A DNA stretch of 64,000 nucleotides from Papaver somniferum (lineage: Eukaryota > Streptophyta > Magnoliopsida > Ranunculales > Papaveraceae). How positions within the stretch are numbered: position 1 is the first letter of the stretch; each line of letters starts with the position of its first letter. The notes under the pieces are model-generated. The model saw only the letters and a list, made by a program, of their open reading frames with translations, did no database searches and had not been told where the DNA came from. Of this stretch, positions 1-11,036 are shown one piece after another. The position numbers and the translations under genes are program-made. The stretch spans positions 134,255,939 through 134,319,938 of the forward strand of contig NC_039359.1 in NCBI RefSeq assembly GCF_003573695.1. Reading direction: 5' to 3'.

Positions 1-2069
1 GCCATTAATAGTTTTCCTAAAGGAACATCATGCGGTCGAGATGGTTTGAGGGCATAACATTTAGTTGATGCGATGAGTGGGACAGCGGCTACTGTAGCAG
101 ATATTTTACTCGCTTCGATTACAGGAGTTGTCAATCTTTGGTTGGATGGCAAATGCCCGGCGGAGTTGGGAGAGTTCATAGCCAGTGCGCCCTTAACTCC
201 GTTACTTAAGCCTGGAGGGGTTATTCGGCCTATTGCAGTTGGCACAGTTTGGCGTAGATTGGTTTCCAAAGTGGATTCCTTTTCTGTTGCGAAGGATATG
301 TCCTCTTATCTAGGAAACTATCAATTTGGGGTTGGTGTTCCTGCTGGAGGGGAAAGTATTTTACATGCTGTAAATGGTCTCCTTGAGTTGAAAGGTCACT
401 CGGACAAGATGTCAATGCTGCTTATTGACTTCTCTGACGCTTTCAACATGGTGAGCAGATCTCAGATCATCAAGGAGGTTCGTCTCCAATGTCCAGGTAT
501 TTCTCTATGGGTAGAATTTTGTTATATTCGACATGCTAAACTTTATTATGATCAATACATTTTGTCTTTTTCCCTTGGAGTACAACAGGGTGACCCTCTC
601 AGTCCCTTGTTGTTTGTTTTGACTCTTCACCCTCTAGTGAAGACTATTGCTTCAAGTTGTAAACTCGATCTGCACGCCTAGTACCTTGATGACGGTACAG
701 TCATTGGTGATACTCTTGAGGTGTCTAAGGCCTTGCGTATTATAGAAACTGAAAGGACCAAGTAGAGGTTTACATCTCAATGTTAAGAAAACGGAAGTCT
801 TCTGGCCGTCTATGGATCCCAGAAGTATTGATGATGGTGTTTTCCCTCCTGACATTGGTAGGCCATCTAATGGTGTTAAACTTTTGGGTGGTCCTGTGAG
901 TTTGGATCTGAACTTTATCAGTGACATGATGTTGAGTAGAGTGAACAAGACGGTTCAACTTATGTCTTCCATCAAAAAACTCAAGGATCCTCAAAGCGAT
1001 ATGCTATTACTTCGCAACTGCACCGGTGTTTCTAGATTATATTTTGCATTGCGCACTACCAATCCCGCTGCTCAGCAAGCTGCCGAGATCTTTGACGATA
1101 ATTTACTCAAGTACTTGAGACTTCTTATCACTGGTGATGGCTCTGGTTTTGGACCTTTGCAGCAGAGATTAGCTACCTTGCCTATCAAAGATGGTGTCTT
1201 GGGAATTTACACCATGGCTGATACTCGCGCCTATTAATCCCCCCCCCCCCCCCCCCCCCCCCCCCTCCATGCATTCCTTGGCAGTTACTTATTTTGATGC
1301 AATTAAGAGGAAAGTCCCATACCAGTTTTCTATGTCTACAAGAGATTCCATTTTGTGGAAGTGCAACCAAGTTAAGCATGCTCAAGATTATTTATTGGCT
1401 ATACCTATTAGTGGACTTAATCAGTGTCTCGGGCCTAGACAGTTCAAAGCTGTCCTTTGCTATCGCTTGGGTATTCCTTTGTTTGTTGAGAATGGTTTGT
1501 GCTCTAGTTGTAACAAATCTATGGATATTTATGGAGATCATGCGCTTCATTTTGCTAAGGATGTTGGGGTTAAGTTTCGACATGACTTTGTACGTGATGT
1601 GGTTGTCGACATTTGTTACAAGGCTAGTGTGCCTGCGCGCAAGGAAGTCTCTCTTGGGCTCCTGTCAGATGATGACAAAGACCTACGGCCGGCTGATATC
1701 CTCGTCCTCAACTGGGAAAATGGTAAGGATGTCTGCATGGATGTTACAGGGGTATCTCCCTTCACTGGTGAAGGTATTCGCTCTTTTGTCCCTGACAAAG
1801 CTATTTCTAATGTTGTTGCACGAAAACGTACCAAATACTTTGATAAGTGCGTTTCACTTGGTTATTATGGGCTTGGCATTTTAGCTTTCTCTACTTTGGG
1901 GAAATTAGGTGAGGATACTTTATGTTTTTTTAAGCGTCTGAAGAACTGCTTAGTTTGTAATGATGCTAGTAGTGGTATTGGTAGCTTTATTTTTCATAGA
2001 TTAGGTATTGCTATTCAAAAAGGTGTTGGAGCCCGGCTTGTGACAAGGTTACCAACCAAAAGTATGTAA
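1..2069 (+). pseudogene. Reverse transcriptase pseudogene of a non-LTR-like element with restriction-like endonuclease end
   Basis: Conceptual translation gives a reverse transcriptase. It begins upstream of the window. The finger/palm motif IRPIAVGTVWRRLVSK lies near 226-273, the first catalytic Asp in LLIDFSDAF near 418-444, QGDPLSPLLF near 586-615, and YLDD at 682-693. The 3' part (about 1270-2069) carries a CxxC...HxxxH zinc-binding-like motif near 1500-1555 and an RPAD...(x)n...D pattern near 1687-1745. That arrangement fits a PD-(D/E)XK restriction-like endonuclease, as in early-branching non-LTR retrotransposons (family assignment is inference). Lesions seen: TAA at 55-57, TAG at 679-681 immediately before YLDD, a frameshift near 750, and a frame change with probable deletion at a run of 27 C (1239-1265). 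The last Cys expected after the HxxxH is Phe. It cannot make a full protein. Confidence 0.85.
1239..1265. repeat. Homopolymer run of 27 C
   Basis: An uninterrupted C27 tract lies inside the reverse transcriptase pseudogene exactly where its two reading frames part. The protein also appears to lack a stretch here, so the run marks a deletion or insertion scar, or a sequencing/assembly artefact. Confidence 0.95.
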
Positions 2070-2149
2070 TCTTATATTTACTTGAATATAAATAGTTAAT
2101 AATTAGGATATAAAAAGAAAATAACTATAAAAAACAATAATTCAAGATA

Positions 2150-2427
2150 CAATAGAGATGGTCAGAGGACAAGACGACTATGATTACAGCTTATGAAGGA
2201 AACCACAACCACCCCTTACCGCCGCAAGACACATCAATGGATCACACAACTACTGCAGCTGCTACTAGGCTTCTCTTAGGTTCATCCTGATCAACAACAG
2301 AGAACCAACTCCCTCACCAAATAGTCTTTTCTCTTCACCGTCAGCAACTCTTTATTCCCTTACAGATGCCAACATTGCTACTCTGTCAGCCTCCGCACCA
2401 TCAAACTGCACACCAGTTGGCTCGTAA
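2150..2427 (+). pseudogene. WRKY transcription factor fragment (group IIb-like, C-terminal part)
   Basis: The frame starting at 2154 reads RWSEDKTTMITAYEGNHNHP followed by LPP. This is the zinc-finger end of a WRKY DNA-binding domain (the H-x-H ligands are present). The Ala/Thr-rich stretch that follows (TTTAAATRLLLGSS) and, after a TGA and frame change, ATLSASAP near 2372-2395 are what WRKY6/31/42-type group IIb proteins carry after the domain. The WRKYGQK core and both Cys ligands are absent, so only the last-exon part is present. It sits directly downstream of the reverse transcriptase pseudogene and has at least one stop and one frameshift. It is a dead gene fragment; whether it was carried by the element or was the insertion site cannot be told. 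Confidence 0.75.
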
Positions 2428-2991
2428 CGTTAAAGCTTTTAATTTTTTCCGTAGCCTAAAGTCTATCGCTAGAACTTGTCTGTGTTGCTTATACATTGTA
2501 CAGTTTTTCTTTATAAGTGAAAATGTAAACTTTAAACTCCACCATTGTAAGACGTAAAATATGTTTGATCCGTAATGGCGTAATATGAAAGATATGGTAT
2601 TTCTCCTTATTCTTAAGAAACAAAACTATAATAAGTTTCAATAACCACAGAAAGTTGAAAAGATTTTGCCTGCAAATAAACTAATGTATGTTACACAACT
2701 TCCAAATAAACTATTTTTGCCCTTCGGAGAAATCCTCATCGCTAAAATTTCCTTGCAATGGGATCATAATTTTTCCTTTGAAAAAAGTATCATCCAAATC
2801 AAAAATCTTCTTCGTTGGTTGATCCATTCTTTAAACTTAGGGTTTTTCAAGATTTTGGTTTATTTCTTTGTGCCAGATTTGTTTGCATACAGCGATGGAA
2901 GTCAAGAAACATTGATTAGAGCTCTATCCGAAACGAGAATCTTGTTTGCCGCGTAAGGAAGAAACAAGAGAGGTGGGGGAGAGTGAAATTC
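2428..2991. other. AT-rich spacer, nothing recognised
   Basis: AT-rich DNA with a 96-residue open frame at 2666-2956 that matches no family I know and has no splice or promoter context. I see no gene here. Confidence 0.5.
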
Positions 2992-2994
2992 TTA

Positions 2995-3426
2995 GAGCCT
3001 GTTTGGTACAGTTTTCAAAAACAGTTTCCAAAAATAGTTTTCCACTGTTTTAAAAACATACTCTTTTTTCCTTGTTTTCATTTTCTAAAAATTGTTTGGT
3101 AAACTGTTTTTTAAAACAAGGAAAATCAACTAAATCGTATCAAATGTAAAGATTCTTCTAAGAGATAGTGATATTATCCATGACTCACTTGCAGTCATTC
3201 CCCCGATCTCTTACTTTGTTTTGAATAGAAAAAAAGAACCAAGAAAAAAAAAGAGAAAACACAAAAAACAATAATTTGTTGTTTTCACTTTTTTGTTTTC
3301 AGAAACAGAAAACAGATAGAAAACATTTTCTGAAAATGTCCCTACCAAACGCGTTTTCTCCTGTTTTTTGTTTTCTCTGTTTTTAAAAACAGAAAACTGT
3401 TTTTGAAAACTATACCAAACAAGCTC
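2995..3426. mobile_element. Tourist/PIF-Harbinger-type MITE, 432 bp
   Basis: The ends are long inverted repeats: GAGCCTGTTTGGTAC... on the left, and on the right the complement begins GAGCTTGTTTGGTAT and continues AGTTTTCAAAAACAG in both. It is flanked by TTA at 2992-2994 and 3427-3429. The GRGCCTGTTTGG terminus and a TTA/TAA 3-bp duplication are hallmarks of Tourist-like MITEs mobilised by PIF/Harbinger transposases. The interior is A/T-rich with several further GTTTTC/GAAAAC inverted copies and no coding capacity. Confidence 0.88.
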
Positions 3427-3429
3427 TTA

Positions 3430-4250
3430 ACTTTCTGTTTTTAAGAAAATCAAAAACCAAAAATTGAAACCCCACTCATAAGAGTGAAGAAAACATATAA
3501 AAAAGAAAAGTCAAGCCACATCATACCACCTAAGCAGTGGGTTTGACAAAGTGGGCTGAATAGAATTACTCAAAACAAAAAAAAAAACGTGAACTAAAGA
3601 ATCCCTAAAATAACTCCTATTCTTATGTTAAATACCATCCCAAAAATAACTCCACCTTTTATTACACAACTCACCGAATTGACTCCTAAAAATTCTCCAA
3701 CTAATATTAAACGTATTCCTAAAATATCTAACAAAAATGAAATCTTTTAAGTAAAAAATAAAACTTTCCAGAAATTTTTATCAAAACACAATTATGCACT
3801 TAAGGCACTGTGAAAATTGAAATTCTCCGGAGAATCCTTAATAGGGAAACAAAAGATTTCTGTGATAATAACTCACTTATTAACTCCTAAAAATAACTCA
3901 TATTAAACCTTTAATTAAATAGGAAAATTAATCGGAATTTCTGATTTTAAAAAGTCAAACAAGATAAAATTAGTTAGGTCTCCTAAATTAACGTTTTATT
4001 CTGGTTAATTCAAAATAAATCCTAGAAAAACAAGACAAAAAGAAACCTGCGATCATCGATACTTTGGGTTAAAATACTTTATTGATCCACAATATCGTGA
4101 AAAATATAGTTATCCCATGTGAAAATCCCTATTATCACGAGTTGGGATAATTGCAATGGTCACATATTCCATTACACTATCAAAATAAGTCATAGAAAAA
4201 AATAATAATCAGGAAGGGGTGACCAGTAAGTTGGGCTAAAAGACTTTATT
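3430..4250. other. AT-rich spacer
   Basis: Low-GC DNA with short runs such as AATAACTC repeated irregularly. No gene, RNA gene or clear element end is visible. Confidence 0.5.
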
Positions 4251-4256
4251 CATATA

Positions 4257-4556
4257 CTCCCTAATCTGTCCTTGTTTTGGAATTACACAATGTTATTGAT
4301 TTAAAATCAGTACTCTAATTTTAAATCTATTCTAATTTTTTATTGTGTTCCAAAATGATAGAGAATTTGGTAATACATCCGAAGTAAAATACTACGGGAT
4401 TGATAACTTTCCCTAAAATCTAGAAACTAAAAACTAGATCATCTAAATCTTTAAGAAGAATTAATATGGGTAAACTTGGAAAGATTTTACTCTCTCTGAT
4501 ATTTCTTAATCTCCGTGAAAAACTCTACAACGTTAAGTAAATCGGAACGGAGGGAG
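4257..4556. mobile_element. Possible degraded Stowaway-like MITE
   Basis: The right end CGGAACGGAGGGAG followed by TA is a typical Stowaway terminus. The left end TA-CTCCCTAATCTGTCC pairs with it only over CTCCCT and a few more bases. The length of 300 bp and TA flanks fit, but the weak left inverted repeat leaves this uncertain. Confidence 0.4.
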
Positions 4557-4680
4557 TATATAACTAAATCAGGTCGTAAATTTGAACACTCCAAAGCATC
4601 CGAACCGGCACAAGTCCTCTTTGCGTCACCTTTCCATAACTCATTTGCTTTTAGCAAACCGATTTGGGCGAAATTCAAAT

Positions 4681-4890
4681 AACACAACTCATGGAAAATT
4701 TTGGTGTTCACCATTTTGTGATAATTGAAATTATCATAACTTTTGGAAAATTTTAATTTTCACTATTTTGTGATAATCATATTTATCATAACTCACGGAA
4801 AATTTTAATTTTCACTATTTTGTGATAACAGTAATACAACTCACGAAAAAATTCCAATTTTCATTATTCAATGATAATTATAATTTTCAT
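4681..4890. repeat. Tandem repeat, ~52-bp period, about four degenerate copies
   Basis: The phrase GGAAAATTTT recurs at 4693, 4745 and 4797 (52-bp steps) with a weaker fourth copy near 4844. Each unit contains TTTTCACTATTTTGTGATAA and a small ATTATCA/TGATAAT inverted repeat. Non-coding. Confidence 0.8.
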
Positions 4891-5559
4891 CAAAAAATAA
4901 TCTAATTATCACAGGAAAATATTAGAATTTTAGGGTTTAAACATGCTAAAAAGAAGATTCAACTTGAGCAAACCATGAAAGAACTAAATCACCTCAAACC
5001 AATTAATAAGTTAGTATTAAATCTTTTAGTTATATCCATAAACAATCACCATTTTCAGTACAAACCTTAGAGTAATAAAAAAACAAACAGGATTTAATGA
5101 TGTCGAAAAACTTTACGAAGAATTGAGACAAGAAAATAAGTAAAGGGGTGATGACATAGAGTAGCACAGGAGATAAGTGTGGTTTATCTTCAATTTTTCA
5201 CCAAACTCTTAAAAATGGAGAAATATACAGAGAAGTACTATGAGAGTCGTGCGGAAAGAGAGAGAGAGAGTTAAATGTGGAAACCGTTTTTTGATTTTTT
5301 ATGTAGGCCAAAATTTATGGCGTCAGTTACTAAAGCCTACATAATAGGACGTCAATTACTAGAGCGTAAAAAATGTTAATTTTCTTTTCCAATAAATTTG
5401 TTAATAATATGTACTCGTGGAGTAATTAATAAGGCTAAATTAGTCTTGCATAAATTTTAAAAATCTAATTTCAATCTAAAACTATTAATTTTAACCGTAC
5501 ATCTAGTATTTTGGGCTACATATATACACCATCTTAACGGTGGGATCCTTAGAAAATTC

Positions 5560-5583
5560 CACTATATATATATATATATATGA
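5560..5583 (+). promoter_or_regulatory. TA-repeat/TATA-like promoter of the aldo-keto reductase gene
   Basis: An (AT)n run at 5562-5582 lies about 150 bp upstream of the ATG at 5734. It is followed by a CA- and CT-rich stretch that looks like a 5' leader. It could serve as a TATA element; the dinucleotide run may equally be a plain microsatellite. Confidence 0.35.
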
Positions 5584-8068
5584 GTGACCCAAAGAGGAAA
5601 GAAATCTACAAGTAAACGAAACAAACTCAAAACAATTAGCAAGGATCATCAAGAGACTAGCTAGTTTTCAGATCTTTCATTTTTCTCTTTAAAACTATTT
5701 CTTTCTTTCCTTCTGATAATTTGAGTGACGAAAATGGCTGTAGAGCAACAAGTCCATATTCCAATGGTGAAATCAGGAAACTAACGCTTGGAGGTAAAAC
5801 CCATTTTGAATTCCATGCATTCTTCAGCAATTACAATATCTACAAAAAATGAAAAAGTTTTTTACTTTGTTTTTGTATGCTATGGTGGGTATCGAAATTG
5901 GGGTTTGGGTGTATGGGGCTATCTGGAGCTTACAGTTCTGGTGTCTCTGATGATACTGGGATTGCAATACTGAAGGAAGCTTTCAATAAAGGAATCACTT
6001 TTTTTGACACCTCAGATATCTATGGACCCTCATATTAATGAAATCCTGGTTGGAAAGGCATGTACATTTCGATCCTCTCACTTTAGCATGTCAAAAAATG
6101 AGCTTTTAAACTTTGCTCATTTTCCCTTTTGAATTTCAAGAATGGAGCTCATGTTCATATATGTTGCATAGGGTGCTGTTTATACTGAGATAATTTCACC
6201 TTTCAGGCACTGAAAGAATTACCGCGAGAAAAAATTCAAATAGCCACCAAGTTTGGCATTGCTGGAATAACACTTACCGGAATGTTAGTTAACGGGTCAC
6301 CGGAATATGTACGTTCCTGTTGTGAAGCTAGACTCAAACGCCTTGATGTGGAGTATATTGATCTTTATTATCAACATCGTGTCGACACATCCGTACCAAT
6401 CGAAGAGACTGTGAGTTCTTATGTTTTAATATTGTCATGGACTCATGGGTTAATATACATATATTACACTCCCATAAGAGGATACCAGAATCTATTTTAG
6501 TAGCTGATATATAAATGCTTTTCGTGAATGCTAGATGGGGGAACTTAAGAAGTTGGTTGCAGAAGGAAAAATAAAGTACATTGGGTTATCTGAAGCAAGT
6601 GTGGATACAATTTGGAGGGCGCATGCAGTTCACCCCATAACCGCGTTACAAATGGAATGGTCCCTCTGGACTCGTGAGATCGAGGAACAGTTACTCCAAA
6701 TTTCTGCCCATCCAGAAAATAAACTTTTTCTTACTACGCTGATTACCTTTTCTGTGTTCGGGCATTCATTTTTGACATCTTAGATTTTTTTTTCTGAAGA
6801 GAGATGGAGGTGGAGCACAGAGACGATTACGATAAGTGTTTTTAAGTAATACAGGTTAGAGTTTTGATCTTTCCATTTTATATTTATTTGATTGATTTTT
6901 CTTTTACTTTTTCTTCATTTTTTTGGTTGGATCTATCTACAGAGATCCCAAATTTAAGAGCAAAAAATGTTTGAAACATCTCGATTTCATTTTAATTTTA
7001 CTCTCCATCTAAAAATTTTCAAAGATGAGAATTATATTTTTGTTGATTTGTAAAAGTAATTTGGATCTAGATTCTGAATTTTGGTATGATTTAATCACAC
7101 ACAAGTTGCATCCAGAGCGATGCGATGCCAATTAAATTTGTGGTGGGGTGATTGAGTTGAAACAGTGGAAGATATACAAGAGATTTGATTATTTAAATCC
7201 GGATTTCATAAACTGATACATGGATAGTGACTGAAAATAGCACAACCTAAGCATGATTACTACGTTAGGTTCGTTTTATTAGAAATGATTGCACTGGTTC
7301 TTTATGGTCAAAAAGTGACTCAAGTTGAGATTTGAATACCGATATCTCTTTTAACCAACAATCTTAGTTTATCTGTATTATATGCTTTGGATGCATATAG
7401 GGAATGAATTTTTTATATAATTGTACAAGTAATTTTGTTATGTATTTGAAGTGTTTTGAATTTTATGTATATAAATCTGATTGTTTGTACACTATGTGAG
7501 CCATTACTAGGATCCATGATCCAGTATTTGAGATATTGTTTTATAATTTCATCACCGTAAAACTTTGCTTAACGCCCTGGTTTCGAGTCTCGCTAATAAA
7601 AATGTGCGACTACTTTACATTTTGATATGAAATCTCACTCAGGATGCTGGTATAATTGATGGCCTTATTGTACTGCAATATAAAAGATGCTCATGAAGAT
7701 GCACCATTTTACAATTTGAACGACTGCATTAGCCGGTACTAGTGAATGATTGTTTTACTTGTTTTTGGTTCTTAGTTCATATTAGTTATGTTGCTAGGAA
7801 TAGTTTGAAACCTTTTTTTGCAACAAATGTTGTTGAGATAAGAAGCCAAACAACATCTAATTATTGATGATTATCCATCAATAGAAGCCTAAAAGTCTAT
7901 CAACGCTGGTGCATGCCATATTCTATCAGTTTCTGTTAGGTTTGGGCGTCCAACTTGTATTCACTGTACGAGGTGTATTTATTTTTACACCAGTTTTATA
8001 CAGTGTACTTTTTAGTGCACCAGTTTAGTTGGTTCTTAGTTTTATTTGTTTTTGGTTCTTAGTTCATA

Positions 8069-8307
8069 CTCCATCCGTCCTAGTTTACTTACCAAAATTG
8101 AGTTTTTTTTAACAAAAGTGTACCAAAAAATTACTATATTTCCCACTAAAATTATCTAATTATCAAGAATGAAATAAAAACTAGGATACAAAAACTAGTA
8201 TATTAAACAAGTAATTTGAAAGATTGATGATGTATGTGGAAGTAATTTGAATTTGTTTCAAGTTTTTACAAAATCCTATTTTGGCAAGTAAACTAGGACG
8301 GAGGGAG
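8069..8307. mobile_element. Stowaway MITE, 239 bp, in the aldo-keto reductase intron
   Basis: Ends are CTCCATCCGTCCTAGTTTAC and its near-perfect complement GTAAACTAGGACGGAGGGAG, extending inward through ACCAAAA/TTTTGGC. Flanked by TA on both sides (8067-8068, 8308-8309). This is the Tc1/mariner-related Stowaway signature. Non-coding interior. Confidence 0.92.
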
Positions 8308-8409
8308 TATTAGTTATGACATTCAAGGGGTTTGTTATATATTTTTTGCTTTTGGATACATTTAGTTGAATTTTTTTTGGTATTATAAAATTTTAAATTA
8401 TGATCCAAT

Positions 8410-8705
8410 GTTTTTATCAATTCTTAATGTGCACTTAGTTGTACACGTTGATTCTTAATGTGTACATAATTGTACACTTATTAATGTGTACATAATAGTC
8501 CAAGAGAAGTGGAAACTATGTGCAGTATGAGACTTATGCTCGGGTAAATAACTAGAGTAGAAATGATTTGGAGGCATGAAACTCAGGCTTATGTAAATTT
8601 TTATTTGTTTCCAGGTGTCCCCATGTACTATCACTTTAAGTTTGCATTTCTGTTGTGGCTCCAACTTCTATCTTTTGATGTGAGTAAAACCTAGTTCTTG
8701 GGTGG

Positions 8706-8738
<33 letters not shown>

Positions 8739-9525
8739 TTTAGGTTTGTGTTAATAAATCTCTATGTTTTGACCACTCTTCAGTTATGTTCGTAAACTAA
8801 CAGTGTGTACACATTAAAATTAACTCCTTTTAAAACTCTTTGTTACTTGTCCTGAAGCTTTTTACTGTTTAGCCCTTCAAATTATTATTATTATGTCTGC
8901 ATGAACATTAGTTGTAAGGTCTCTTGGCCGCCAATGATAGTTGGGAGAGACATGGAAAGATAGGATCATTTGGGTATATATGCTTTGGATAGACGTGTAG
9001 ACAATATGTGTACATAGTTGTACACATATTGATTATTAATGTGTACATAATCGTACACGTGTTAATTGTTAATGTGTACATAGTTGTAAACATGCTTCTT
9101 ACTATACACGAATCTTTTATTTTAGATTTAATTGTTATTTTCTAGTTTACATCTTTAATATGATATGTGGTGTTAACTCAGGGGGACATGGAAAGACAAA
9201 ATCATTTTGTAGGCCTGTATATAATTGTACAAGATGATAAAAATGAGTTCCCAACTAATGTTGCTATGCTTGCAGCCCAAGATGATGCAACACGCTGCAA
9301 TGTATTTGTTCTAGTTGTATATTTTGGTTCCCTTGATGATTCCTACCTTAATATTGGTCCTAACTGATAATATGATTGTGTGCTTTAGGCTTTCTTATTT
9401 GAATTTGATAAGTACAACCTTCGTTTAATGAAATAACATATTGATTCTTAATGTGTACATAATTATACACATGTAGATAGTTAATGTGTATATAGTTGTA
9501 CACTTGTTGATTGTTAATATGAATA
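8410..9525. repeat. Dispersed TGTACA-palindrome repeat clusters
   Basis: Three clusters (8424-8490, 8998-9095, 9436-9520) repeat the phrase TTAATGTGTACATA(A/G)TTGTACAC, each with paired TGTACA palindromes, two or three copies per cluster at ~31-35 bp spacing. A further GTGTACATAATTGTACAC copy lies near 10407. They lie in the large aldo-keto reductase intron. No coding potential. Confidence 0.75.
8707..8735. repeat. Poly-T run, 29 T
   Basis: Uninterrupted homopolymer in the intron. It could be the poly-A tail of a minus-strand retroposed sequence, but no body is recognisable next to it. Confidence 0.9.
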
Positions 9526-9535
9526 ATTGGTATTA

Positions 9536-10060
9536 TGCATGTTTTACAGGGGTGTACATATTGGCGCACCTGTGTAAATCTTATGAAAAAGTAGGTTTCC
9601 CTTGTTTTACAACGGTGTACATATTGGTGCGCCTGTAGGAAGTAATTCCCATGAAAAAATAAGTTTGTGTGTGGTTGTGAATGATCATCTTTATGCATGT
9701 TTTGAAGCGGTGTACGTATTGGTGCACCTTTGTCATTCCCATGTAAAAGTAGGTTTGTGTGTGGTTATGAATGATCTTTTTTCTACATGTTTTGCAGGGA
9801 TGTACACATTGCTGCACCTGTATAATTCCCATGAAAAAGTGTGCCCGAGAGTGAATATGAATGAACGATTTTATGCATGTTTTGCAGGGGTGTGCACATG
9901 CACCAGTGTATTTTCAATGAAAAAGTAGGTTTGTTTGTGGCTTTGAAGGATTTATTTTAGGAATGTTTCACATGGATGAATAAATTGATGCACCAATATG
10001 CTTCTCATGAAAAAGTAGGTCTGGATGTGAGTATGATTGATCTGTTGTGCATGTTAGTAA
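9536..10060. repeat. Degenerate tandem repeat, ~88-bp unit, six to seven copies
   Basis: The unit starts GCATGTTTTGCAGGGGTGTAC, continues with TTGGTGCACCTGT and CCCATGAAAAAGTAGG, and ends in GTGTGTGGTTATGAATGATC. Copies begin near 9536, 9600, 9694, 9784, 9873, 9958 and 10046, so the spacing varies from about 63 to 95 bp. Several copies contain TTTTGCAG, a good splice-acceptor look-alike. Located in the aldo-keto reductase intron. Confidence 0.8.
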
Positions 10061-10763
10061 TCTCCTTTTCAGTAAAGTGCAGTGAATCACTGTACTGGGA
10101 TATTTCGAAGCCATATTAAGTTTGTGTAGTAATGCCCACATGGGTTGTGTCTCTGACCATAAACTAAGTTTTTATTTTGATCGTTTTTTTGTTTTCTTTT
10201 CTTACGTGGATGTTGGTGAAAGGATAATCACTTTCTTTTCAAGCTTCGATTTTCTTACGTTCATTGTTTCGTCCTCAATGCAGTCCGACTATTATGGATG
10301 TTATCCAACTGGTGCTTGGCATGGTTGATATTTTTCTCAGTCTGTGCGGACTAGGGTGGCAGTCTGGCTATCATGGATTTTGGATTTTTTTGGATCTTTG
10401 CAACGGTGTACATAATTGTACACACAAATGTAAATTAAGATTTTTTAAAAATGAAAATTATAGTCATATGGGTACTCTTTTTGTAGCTCTCGGAAAATGC
10501 TTTCCAAATATATAAAGTTTGTCGATTTTGGACGAGCGGTTTTTTAATTACTTTTTATATTATTTAAAATTACTGACGTGTCATTTCCAGGTTGAATGCG
10601 TCAGTTACAAAACCGTCCCCACTCGCTGCACGTGTGCTTTATGAAACACGTGTGGAGATCAGCAGCGTCTTTACACAATTTTTGGATTAAACTGTACCTA
10701 GTCAACTAGGTCTGGACTAAACTGTTCTATTTAGTGGGGTTTTGGACTGAACCGTTTTTTTCC

Positions 10764-11036
10764 CATCTTAGATTGCCCAACAATGTGGGACTAATAATAA
10801 TCTCAATACGCCCCCTCACATGTAGCCTCGTTGGGTCTAACACGTGGACAATAAATGGGGTGACGTGGAGTAAAGGCGCGGTCAATGACTCGTCGCAAAT
10901 AGCCTGCTCTGATACCATGTTAGAATCCGGGCATCCAAGTCAAAACCAATTGACAATGTGTGGAGACGCCCTAAGAAATTATAAACTGCAGGATCTTAGA
11001 TTGCCCAACGACGTGGGACTAATAATAATCTCCACA
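10764..11036 (-). mobile_element. TRIM-like miniature LTR retrotransposon, one LTR truncated
   Basis: On the minus strand a 119-bp repeat (11036 to 10918) starts TGTGGAGATTATTATTAG and ends TTCTAACA. It is followed at once by TGGTATCAGAGC (10917-10906), the primer-binding site complementary to initiator tRNA-Met. About 100 bp of interior ends in the polypurine GTGAGGGGGCG, and then the LTR start repeats (10808-10764) before homology stops. This is the layout of a terminal-repeat retrotransposon in miniature with a broken 3' LTR. It encodes nothing and sits just before exon 5 of the aldo-keto reductase gene. Confidence 0.8.

Noticed and set aside
2666..2956. 96-residue open frame between the WRKY fragment and the MITE
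   Set aside because: No recognisable domain, AT-rich codons, no promoter or intron evidence.
7575..7605. tRNA/SINE-like B box (TGGTTTCGAGTCTCGCT)
   Set aside because: Resembles a T-arm but there is no A box, cloverleaf or acceptor stem nearby.
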